Below are positions 36,501-48,500 of a DNA stretch of 64,000 nucleotides, in pieces. The DNA lies in assembly GCA_030867875.1 (NCBI GenBank), contig JAOWCC010001634.1, positions 36,599,867-36,663,866 on the forward strand. The letters run 5' to 3'. The notes beneath the pieces are model-generated. The model did not search any database, was not told the DNA's origin, and worked only from the letters and a program-made list of their open reading frames with translations. The position numbers were made by a program, and so were the translations under genes. Positions within the stretch are counted from its first letter, which is position 1, and every line of letters starts with the position of its first letter. This stretch comes from Actinernus sp. WN-2022. Its lineage: Eukaryota > Cnidaria > Anthozoa > Actiniaria > Actinernidae.

Positions 36501-39500
36501 TTTTTTTCTTCAGTAAGTTGATTCTCCTGCAGACGACCAACAATGTTTTCAACAACTCGCTGTACAGGCAAGTAGTGCCCCAGGCCCTTCTCGCCTGGCA
36601 CAGGGTACGCTTGGCGAATTTGATGGCCCGTGGTGGCAAAGAGTGGGCTGACGTGTTTAAGCAATACAATTCAGGTAAAATGCATTACCATGCTAGGCAG
36701 TAGTGTCCGCTCGAAGAAGGCGTGTCGCGGTGGGAGGCCTGCAAATTTGTTCCGCGCTGAAACAATGGAGTCACTGGTTCCGATCCTGGTCACAAAGTTT
36801 GTTTTTTCAGATCATGGTTGACAGACTGCGTTTGCAAGGTGAAGTGATATTTGTTTTCTTCATTGCTATATTCATCCTTCAATCTAGGTACCTATAACAA
36901 CCAGTACATGATTCTGGACCTGAAGCTGATTGAACTGAACAAGACCTTACACGACAATGCATTGTGGGTGGTGGAACAGATCCCAACGTGAGTATGAAAC
37001 AATCCTACGCAGGCGATTCGTAAAAAGGGAACGCGATTCCTGTGTCAAAAAGGACAGGTGAACTTTCGACTGAAAGTAGTATTCGATCCAATTTCAATAC
37101 TACTTTTAGCCGCCGATAGAAGCTGCATTCTTATCGCAAATGCAACACAATGAGTCTTGAAGATGTTGCAGAATCCTAGGATGCGAACGTCGTGTATTTT
37201 CTGCAATTTTCATCCGCGTGGCGCGAACAATGCAACCAACAACCTTAAATCTTGTTGCATCCATGTATGGAGCTTTGAAATAAAATGAACTGTAGCATCA
37301 TTGTGGCAGAATTTAATGCTGTGCCAAATAATGCAGGACTGCTTTAGGCTTGAAAGCAATATATCGAAAACTAGTTCAAGTGTTTGGCCATCATATCAAA
37401 ACACTGAGAAAACAAGTGAATCTGAACATAGCAATATTTTTTCGTCCACTCAAATATTTGCCATCCTTCATCTAATCTGTCTCCAGTATATTTTGAAATC
37501 ACAGCTGGTAATATGAGTATTTATTGAAATTTTTTTCATGCGAAAGTTTATCATTCGGGGATTGACGTAGCCCCTTTAAGTCGATATTTTAAATAACTTT
37601 GCTTTGCAGTTTGGTTGCCAGTGCTGATCAGACCAGTATTCTTAGGGCGGGATATTGGCCTTCCTACAACGTTCCATTTTATGAATCGGTAGGTTGATGG
37701 CATGCTTACGAGGAATTTTATCCAATTCACTCTTTTCACCTGGTGGCCATCATGATCTTGGATTCAAAGTGAAGCAATCCTTCGTTTTTGCCAGGTTAGC
37801 CTCGTTTTGACTATCCCTCACTGCGAGGCTAACCTGTCAAAAACAAAGGGTTGCCTCGCTTTGAATCCATGATGGCCACCGGGTGAAAAGAGTGAATTGT
37901 AAGCAAGCGAACGAAGTATTTTCTAGCACCAAGATCTGTTAGGTTCACGGTGCTTTCTGTCTGAGGACCTGAAATTAACCGAAATTAATCTGTACAGATT
38001 ACAATAAGCTCTTATCACGTGGCGGACATGTTGGCTAGGAACAATAGAGTTCCCACGCGTAGCCTCGCATCGAGAACGAGGTTAAACGGGGGGAACAAAG
38101 ACTTTTATTCACTGGCTCCTGGGACTCATCATGGCTGCTGTGTGATAAGAGCTAATGGGCGTTTCGCAGGAATGCAGTCACGTGGTTGTACTGGATGTCA
38201 AAATAATCTGAGTTCATTTATTTTAACGCACTTGTACGAGATCGGTGGTGTTATTTAATAGCAAAACCTGTTTGTAAATGCTATTTTCCACCTCCAATTG
38301 ATTGTCAATCTTTCTAAGCAGCGTTTTGAAGTTTGTTTGCCATCCAGTAAAGCATTTCCCATGGAATCACAATTCATTGGTTATTGAAGTGATATATCAG
38401 CACGTGACTGTTTCGTACAAAAGGCCTATTACACATTTAGAGCTACATGTACCCTAGGGATAACGTTACCCTTACTTAGCACAATCGGGCCCTGGGAATG
38501 AGGCTCCATTGAAAACTAAAATTCATGTCTGTCCATGAGCCCATCAACACAGTGCTACTGTGAATGTTGTGTGTGCTGTATCTTTGCAGGTGTACAACTT
38601 GAGTGGTTATCCTGATTTCGTCAAGAAACACGGCATCTCGTTTTCCTATCAAATGGCACCGCGGGCTCAGATATTCCGCCGAGATCAGGGAACGGTTAGT
38701 TACCAGGTCCCTACCTGATCAAACGTCGCATCAATCTTGATGGTCAGATGTTTGCCTATTCTTGGTGTGCAATCAGCCTCCCGAGATTCAAATAACCAAT
38801 GACGTGGCGGCCATGTTGGTGGAACAAACGAGGATGATTTTGTAAACGTCCACCAACATGGCGGCGATAACGTCACATGTAAAAAATGGTTTTATTTGTA
38901 TTTTGGTGAAGGTGGAAAGGATGGGGTAGAGGGGAATGCACCTCAATTGTCGTGTCTATCATGTCGTTACTTAATTTATAATCAGATACCGTTAATATTT
39001 TCTTAATTTTCGTCAATAGCACAGTCGCTTATTTTTCTGCGCAAACTCCTAGTTTCAAATACATTTTAACATTTTACACGCAATTCTACTAATTAATGAG
39101 AACATACTTTAAAGCGGGAACATTTAATAAAAGAATGCATTTCTAATGCTTACCATTTAATAACTGCTTATCATCATGAGTTGGTTGCCCCCAATCAAGC
39201 ATGTGTAACCCATGACATTAATACCACGTCCAGGTACCACGTCCAGGTACCACGTCCAGGTACCACGTCCAGGTACGTAGTTGTAACGGTATTTCTTTGA
39301 TGTTCCTTTAGGTTCGTGATCTCGACACCATGAAACACATCATGCGTTATAATGGTAAATGTATAAAGTATTTTGAATTGTGGAGGGGGAAGGGGTGCTC
39401 GCCACAAGAGGGCTACGGGTATTTACACAGCTGTGTCCAGCTGCATTGAAATACTTTTCAATCATTTTCATCTTGAGTGGTGTCCTTTTTTTCTTTACTT

Positions 39501-42500
39501 CGGTAATTACATTAAAGCGGGACACTGTCAATTAATTCATCCTTCAACACCCTGAGATCGAAGAGAAGTACCATGTGAATGTCCTGATATTCTTTTTCGG
39601 TAGAGGATGTAAACGATTACATTTATATACTAAACTTGATTTACTACACAAACATTGCGGCAGCCAACTCGAAAGCTTATGCTACTTTGGCTGCTGCACA
39701 CTTACCTTTTATAACCTCTGTATATTATTTTATTTTATTTACTCTGCTGTATGTTTACCGTATGTCTATGTAACTAGTGTTTATAAATAGTGTAAATAAA
39801 ATTGAATTGAATTGAATCGGTTACAGTGAACCGATTTCAAGTTGCTGAAATTCTCTTAAAAGCAGTATTTTTCTCCAGGATACTTAGAAACCATACGCTG
39901 CTAATCTGAGTAGTTATTTCTGTCTTTCCTCGTGATAAAGTTTATCATTTGCAGGTTGAAAGTGCCTCTTTAAGTTCCAGTAACCCTCCCATGGAAACAT
40001 ATTCCCAGCTGTTCGTACGGCCCTGTTCTCTGAAATTTAATGAAACCCCTGCTTTGATTCTTGCCGTTTTCCAGACTACAAGAACGACCCATACTCGCAC
40101 AATAACCCCATGAACGCCATCTGTTCACGTGGTGATCTTATTGCTGATGGACCGAGAGCAGATGGCTGCTATGATGCTAAGGTAACCATTCGTTTTAATA
40201 CTCAACTCTTTAAGCCCCAAAAGGAATATTCAAATTCTCCTTACTGATATTCATACGGTTCTTGTAGTTTCAGTTAAGAGAATTTAGCAATATATGTCGG
40301 TACAAGTCCATGCAAAGCCTTACTGTGCATGCCGCATACTGTAACCAGGGCCACTTAGACAACGAGAACCAATCACGTTGCAGAACGAAAACAAAGCATT
40401 CCAACTGACGGTTATTTGAGCCAATCAGTGTCGAGTACAAGACACTAGCATTTCAACTTGCTCGAGCTTCGATCCAGTAAAAAACAAATTTGGTGGACAA
40501 GTTCTGAAGTCGACGTCTTTTGAAGATAATTGCATGGATATGCTAGGATTTGTAAGTTGGAATGGTAAATATTTTCGTTTTGCAATGCGTTTAGTTCTCG
40601 TTGTCTAAGTGGCCCCTGTTAAAACAGTAGTCGCACTGTAAAAATAAGTATATCTTTTTGTAAACGATTCGCTCCTACGTGTACTTGTCTTTCTCGTTGC
40701 TGCAATGACACGTCATAGCAAATTTAAGTTTTTCAAGATGCGTGTTCGTACAAAGCTTGTTGAAATCCGCCATGCGGGAAAAGATGGTGGTTGTCCATTT
40801 AACCACAATCCCTTGCGAACCTAGGCTCGGTTTCAGCCGTTGGGGTGTCGTTTCTCCAAAGCCTCCCCCCACTAACGGCTGGGCGCGCGGTCAACACACC
40901 GTGTCCGTGACGTCATCTGATTAACTTCAATATTATTCATTTATTTGCGTGTAGCGTAGGTTCGATTCCGCGTAAACTTTCAAAACACATTGGAATTCTT
41001 TAAACTAAAACTCCCAAGTGTGAAATTAATTCGACGTAGGTAAAGGTTATATTTAATACATGTTCACAGTCCAAGTTTTCAAGGAAAGCCCGGCTGTTGA
41101 AACCAGGCTATTTGTTGACACTAGATGACAGGAATTAATAGCCGAATTTTATACGGGGATAAAAATTAAGTTCAGATGCCATCTCGGAACTCTGAGCTAG
41201 AGTCTAGTATTCCCGCTTAGTACTTGTGTAGAGTATGTCTTGGAGACATAAATTGTACAAACTTAGTACATAGGATTGAAGAATTGTAAAACTCATTTGA
41301 TGCAGCGATTTTCAAGTGAATTGTGATTGCAGAGTTAAACGCATATACACGGCCTGCGTCAGACGTGATTTCCTCTCTTCTATAAACTCTTTTAATATGG
41401 ACTAGTCCGTCTTTTCTTCTCCGATTAAGGCAGCAGTAATTTTCTTTGAAGTAAGAATAGCCGGGCTACCTTGGTCTTGCATCGGTAAAGTTAAATGAGA
41501 AATGACTGAACATTACGAGCTTCGCGACCTTTGAGCTTACGGTTTCCCAAGTGCGTTTACTGACAAAGTGTCTTACTGCTTCTTTGTGTGAATCCTTGAA
41601 TTCTTCGAAACCAAACTTTTCCAGAGCAAATTTAAACGCATTTTGGAACAGCAATCGAAAGCCTTTGGTCCGGCTTTCAAAAGTTTACAATGTAAATTAT
41701 GTAAATCAATTCAGCGACAGGATTTCAGTGGCAAGTTTTTGATTGGCTAAAAACCAACAATGTCTCAGCTCGCGCGCCCAGCCGTGAGTGGGGAGAGGAT
41801 CGCGGGCTCACCGAAACCCCCACGGCTGGAAACCGAGCCTATTGCGAACCCAACAGTCAAACAACACGTAGAAATCCTCTGTTCTCTTCGATGACAGTAT
41901 ATTGGCAACAACATGTGTACTGGCTTATTTTTAAGATTTAAAAACTCTACCGCGATGTTATAGCGTATTTAAAAGTTTTTTTTGCACGTATAGGACTGTG
42001 GGTAAAGGTACAATCCGCCATCTTATTCATTCCAGTGTGTGGAATAATCTAACGTTGAATTCACATTGCAGGTGACGGACTTTTACATGGCTCAAATCCT
42101 CATGTCTCACTCCATTAGCGGACCAACACATCAGGTCTGTGGAATGGTGGTGTTTTCGTGATCCGTTGTCAGGATCCTAAATAATGTGTTTAATAGCCAT
42201 GTTTAGTATAACCCAACTAGTGGACTATTACAAATCCTGCATTCTGATTGGCTACGCTACTATAGGTCTATTTGTGATAGCCCATGGTAGAGAAAAACCG
42301 CACGCATTTTCAGGAAAAATAATAGAAACATTTCAACTTCAATTTGTTACTTTCTATTATTTTCCACTGTCCGACTAGTTAGTTTATACTAAAACAATTA
42401 GACCTCTCGCCCTACTATTGACTCGTAGCCCAGTAGCAGCCGTTAATACTACTACTGCTGCTACTAGTGCTACTGCTACTAATGCTGCTGCTACTTATAC

Positions 42501-45500
42501 TGCTGCGACTGCTACTACTACTGCGTCTACTGCTACTACTACTACTACTACCACCACCACCACCACCACCATTACTACTACTACTGCATCACTGCTACTA
42601 CTACTACTACTGCTGGTGCTGGATCTGCTGCTACTACTACTAGTCTACTACTATTTCTGCTGCTGCTACTACAGCTACTACGTCCACCACCACCATCACT
42701 ACTACTACTACTGCATCACTGCTACTGCTACTACTACTGCTGGTGCTGGATCTGCTGCTACTACTACTAGTCTACTACTACTTCTGCTGCTGCTACTACT
42801 ACTACTACCACCACTACTGTTGCTACTGCTACCACTATCACTATAACTACTACTGATGCTGCTGATGCTACTAACTACTACCACTACAATTAATGATTTA
42901 CTTCAATAAGGGTAGCACTTGATAGCTATATACAGATAATATACGCATTAGTTAGTGGGGGAATGAATGAATTGAATGTCTCGCGCCCGTATCGATTAGT
43001 CACCCTACGTTTTATTTCATTTTAGAATCAGCCGCCGTTCCATTGGAGTCAATACCCATTCCTTGACAAGCACACGGGACAGGTAATACTAATACATACC
43101 TTAAAATCATTTATCTTACTTGCAAACTAATCAATGGCTGTAAGTCAAAGTCGGCGTTAGTCCCTCCCACTTTGAATGATTGACTGTAGCCTACACCGCA
43201 CGTCACTACAGCATTATGTGAAATTCTTGACAATCTCCTAAATTCGATGGACCAATCCCTTTATACCTGTGCTATCTTTATAGATTTTTCAAAAGCATTC
43301 GACACAGTCAATCATGACATTCTCCTATCGAAATTACAGCATTATGGTATTAAGGGATCCACTTTTGAACGGTTTAAGACCTACTTAACTAACCGACAAC
43401 AATTTGTTGACTTGAATGGCATCCCGGGCTCTACAACTTCTGATACTATTTGTGGTATCCTTTAAGGCTCAAATTTAGGAACCTTATTATTTCTTATATA
43501 TATCAATGACATTGCAAACTGTAGTGAACTATTAGCAATAAGATTGTTTGCAGATGATACTAACTGTTTCTACTCCAATAATAATATTAACAGTCTTGAG
43601 AAACAAGTTAATACAGAACTTATTCAATTAGTAGATTGGCTTAAAGCTAATAAACTTTCAATTAACGTCAAAGTCTAAATACATGATAATTTCCTCACCC
43701 AAAAAAACGAAAAACCCCATCAAACATAACATTGGGTGACCATCCATTACAACAAATTGACTCATTCAAATCTTGGCGTCCACATAGAACAACATCTGAC
43801 AAGGAAATATCATGTTAATATCGTCTGTAAAAAAATATCTTAGAATATTGGAATTATATCTAAGCAACAAGTGTACTACTCGCTCATTTATCCCTATCTC
43901 CAGTATGGTAACATAACTTGGGGTAATACATATAAAACTTGTTTAAACCAAATAAATGTCCTAAACAATAAAGCCATAAGAATAATGACATTTTCTCACT
44001 TTCAAACCCATGCACCTCCAATATACAAAGATCTATAGGTATCCTCCAATTAAAAGACATTACATTTATCCAAATTTCCCTTTTCATGTATGATTATACT
44101 AATAATAACTTACCTCCTGCCTTCTCTAAATACTTCAAACAAGCTACTAATATTCATTCTCACTTCACACGCTATTCCACACATAACTATCATTTACCTT
44201 CAACTTCTACTAACTATGGAAATTTTTCACTCAAATTCACTGGTATACAAACTTGGAACTCAATCCCAGATTCAATTAGAAATCTTTCAAGAAACCAGTT
44301 TAAAAGAGAAATCAAACAACGTTGTTTACTTAGATATCATTGACATTAATTATATCATAGACTTCAGTGCATAATTATTATAATAATTGTTTTTATATTA
44401 TTGTATTATAGATAAATTAATTAAGATTAATTAAAATACTATATGTTAACTTATTTTATTGTCATGTCCCCTTCACAGAAATACTGCACCTTGACCTTAT
44501 TTATGTGAAATTTATGTAATGGGGAGTTGGCTTCGAAAACCTAGGTTACTCCAGCTCCCCTGCACTCTCTTTCATTGCCTTTCCTTTGTAATGTATGTAT
44601 ATGGTAATTTATAAGATCATTTTTCTTTTAGTTTTGTAAAATTCTAAATAGCGGTGCAAATAAAGAGTATATACATATACATATATACACTACTTTATGA
44701 AAATGGTGGTAATACAGTACCGCTTAAAACTTTGTTACACTTTCGCTCGGCGATCACCTTTGGTAATCGCCCTCATATAAGGCGATTAGAGATTTTCGGC
44801 GATCGTCGTTTGTATCAACGGCGATAAATTTATTTTGCAAGGGCGACTGGATTTTATTTGATTGGAAGGGCGATAAAGATCGGCTGAAAGAGCGAAAAAT
44901 TCGCCGCAAAGAGCGATCGCCTTCGCCATTGTTTTCAAGTGATCGCCTTTACACACCTGTTTATTGTCTCCATTATAATTTGCCGCGCTCTAGAAAAGAG
45001 ATTTCTGCATACTGAGATAATTAATTAATTCGTCAAAAAGACTGAAATCAAAACTCCAGAACATTTGATCATAGTTAATAGAGTGGAATGGTTAGGAAAC
45101 CCGGCAAACTTCAAAAGGGCAAACAAAGGCGCTGCGATTGAGGTTGGAAGGGGGCAAGACAAAAGATTGTGCACTATCATAGTTCATTAGCGTTCCCTGA
45201 ACGACTGAACTGCCACGTTTCTATTGGCTGATTGACTAACATGTTGGAATTTCTATTGTGTTTTGTGCACGGTAGTGGTCGAAAAAAGCTAACAAAGACC
45301 CATAACAAAGAAGGTCCCTGAGTTTCCTAACCATTCCACTCTATTAACTATGATTTGATATAGTGCGATCTCACGGCAATTAACATTGTCAACAAATTGG
45401 AAAGAATCCAAAATTTCACACCTCGGCGTTGGCGGGGATGTTTTGTAGACACAATACAATGGTAGATATAATGGTATCCTGATTTTGATTGGCTAGCCCA

Positions 45501-48500
45501 TCCGCTTCGAAACCGATGCTGCTATTGGTTGATATATATATTCTGCTGAGTAGCCACTTCTTTTCTTACTGCCAGCTTGTTCACGAAGAACGGAGAAAGG
45601 AACCGATTTGAAAAGACGGTATGCTGTACTTTTTTAAGCAGTCGCTTTCTAAAATAAACCAAACAAAGAACGATACAGTGGCTGAAGTTAAAGCAGTGCA
45701 ACTGTGGGTTAGCAATTGCATTGCATTGTAAGCTAAACTCTGTCTATTAAACTTCAAGTCACACTTTTAGGGCCCGTTTACAAGGAGAGGGTTACCCTAG
45801 CGCTGGGTCATTTCCTCTTATTTTTAGCGATGTGTTTACAAGCAGGCGGGACAACTCAACTCGGCTGCCCGGGTTACCCTAGCGCTAGGGTTACCCTGTC
45901 TGAGAGCTAGGGTGACCCTAGCACTAGGGCTATGTTTTGCCCTTGTAAACGATTTGCTAGGGTAACCCGCCTACCCGGGTCAACTCTATTCTAGAGCCAA
46001 ATTTCACATTGCAAGTTTCTGAAGTTCTCTAGCAATTAGTAGGTAACATAACAACATTCTAGGATACTAGACAGCTGCAATAAAGGGCACCACAGATAGA
46101 AGAATCGACATTAATCCACCAAAACCCGCCAGAACTCTACTCGTGTCCGCCATGTTGTTTTCTATGCTTGAACTGATTTTGGCGGCCGCGAGCCTAGCGG
46201 TTCACAGGCTACCAAAGAATCAGTAAAATCAAAATAACTTCCACAGCTCTGTTTGAACCGGATAAAAATGAAAGAAAAGTGGAAGAGTAATATTAGTAAC
46301 ACATGTTTTCATTCATTAGTATGACATTTCATAAGAAACGGCTTTTCAAATGAATAATATATTTGAAAGAGACTTCAACTGGCGTGTGTTGAGTTGACCC
46401 GGGCAGTAGGGTAACTCTACCTGAATCATTTTGCTTGTAAACCCGGGCTATCTTTGACCCTAGTGCTAGGGTAACCCTATCTCCTTGTAAACGGGTCCTT
46501 ACTCTTTCCACGGCGCGAGAACACTCCGGTGTTGTTGTGTCAAAAACCAGACAATGTCTACACGCCGGCTTTGGGTAACATTATTAGCCCTTTCATAAAC
46601 TGCAAAAGGACTGGAACCGAGTGTGCAAATTTAATCGAATTTAATAAAATTCATAAGTATTTTTATTTTATTTTTAAATGAACCTGACCACAAGAAATAT
46701 TACATCGAAATTAGTATGTTTAACGAGTTTGAAGTAGTTTGAGTAAATAAGAACTGAATAGCAAGCATTTAAAAATGACAAAAATAAGAGAGTTCAGTGT
46801 GTTTGGAGGAACGCCGTCCCCAAAATGATCAAACACTTCCTATTCAGTTCTTAGATATTACTTACTCAAATATCTTCAAACTCGGTAAACATACTTATTT
46901 CCATGTGGTCTTTCTTGTGGTGAGGTTCACTAAAGTTAGTTCTGAATTCGTTTGAATTCGTTTGAATTTGCACACTCGGTCCCAGTCCTTTTGTAGTTTC
47001 ATGCATATAAATTATCCGACCACATACAAAAGTACCCCGGGGACCAGAAGTCGTTCTCGCTATGTTTACTGACATAAAGAGCGCGGAAGGCGCTACTCTG
47101 ATCCAGTCAGTAAACTCAGCGAGAACAACCTCTGACAACCAGAGTAATACAAAATCGACTAGTCATATAAATACACGAAAACACAAATGAAAGAACGTTT
47201 GAAACAGGGACAATTGACGAAAAGGCTATTGGTCTATTGCAGAAAAACCACTGAATTTCTAACGGGACCGGAAATTGATCAAAGCCAGGACCAGGCTAAT
47301 TGCATAGATTTGAAAGAGTTCAACTTCAATTTGACGATTTGTATACGTAAGGGCCGTCCATTTTACATTTTTAAAACTTTTCTCAAAGTTGTCACTCAAC
47401 AATTAAAGGGGAATTGTGTTGAGTACGCTGCAGAAGTTTCTTTTCCGCGAAACATTTCTCGGCTTTATATATTTCCCCGGTGCTTTTCCCTGTTTAACTT
47501 TCATTTAATACGCCGGACTTCTTTGAATGCAATTCGAGTTTTTAGCATTTTCCCGCCTAGTAAACGGGCAATCAAAAAGGGAATCAGTCCCACACTCGCG
47601 TTCGTGTATTAAATTGCAAGTAGCGCCATAAAACAACATTAACTCTATTAGCCCCAAATTCTATTTCTAATATACTTCAGTTGTCTAAATTAGTTTTCTT
47701 CGAGAGACTGGAACAGCAATTCAACTAGAATAAAAGTTACCCGAATTGCGGGATTGATTCATCTTGTGATGTCACAATAGAAAGCTACGGGATTTTATTG
47801 TAGTAGTTTTCTCCTTGGTGGGAGTTGATTAATCTTATGACGTCACAGGTTATAAGTAACCGAAATTAGGGATTAAACGTCAGAAATTTTACAAAATCTG
47901 CAAGATTAATACTTTTTTTTGATAAACAAACACAATAGTAAAAAAAAAAAAATTTGACATGATACTTGCACTTTAAGCGAAATCGGCGACACTCTCGCAC
48001 GGTCACGGTAGATTGATTTACAACATCGACAAAAAGAACGTTTGAGTAATTCTATGGTTTTGTTTATTTGATGAGCCCCCTTTGTATGTGATTAGATAAT
48101 TATAAATTTCTGGGAAATCCTAACTCGAAATCCTGACTCAGATCCTGACTCGGAATCCGGACTTTCTCAAACTAGCAGACCAACTGGAAGAGTCCTCAAA
48201 AGATACTGAAAGCGAGAGAAAAGTGAAAATGGTACAGAAAATCTCAGTCGGTCTTCCAACCGGGACAAGAGTCCACAATTTCCGGTCCCGGCCAGAAAGT
48301 GAATGATCCATTTGATTTTCAACCGGAATCAATTCGTTTTTTTCGTGTAAATCGTTAACACTCTTGTGTGACAAAGTTTTAAGCGCTACCGGACCTGAAA
48401 AGCAGCACGGGCTTACAGTGTCATCGCCTTTTCCATTGTTCCTTTCTTTGAGATACCTTCTACTTTCAGTTATCGGAAAGGGAGGAGTAGAAATCTGCTT

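Noticed and set aside
38453..38475. TAGGGATAAC word resembling a homing-endonuclease or rRNA core site
   Set aside because: Only ten bases match and the context is plain intron; treated as coincidence.
42418..42846. 142-residue Ala/Thr/Leu-rich open frame
   Set aside because: It is a translation of a CTA/CTG microsatellite within a PLBD intron.
45840..45960. Telomere-like GGGTTA words
   Set aside because: They are part of palindromic CTAGGGTTACCCTAG units in a foldback element and not a tandem TTAGGG array.
47187..47612. 141-residue open frame
   Set aside because: It crosses a SINE family S remnant and has no recognised domain.
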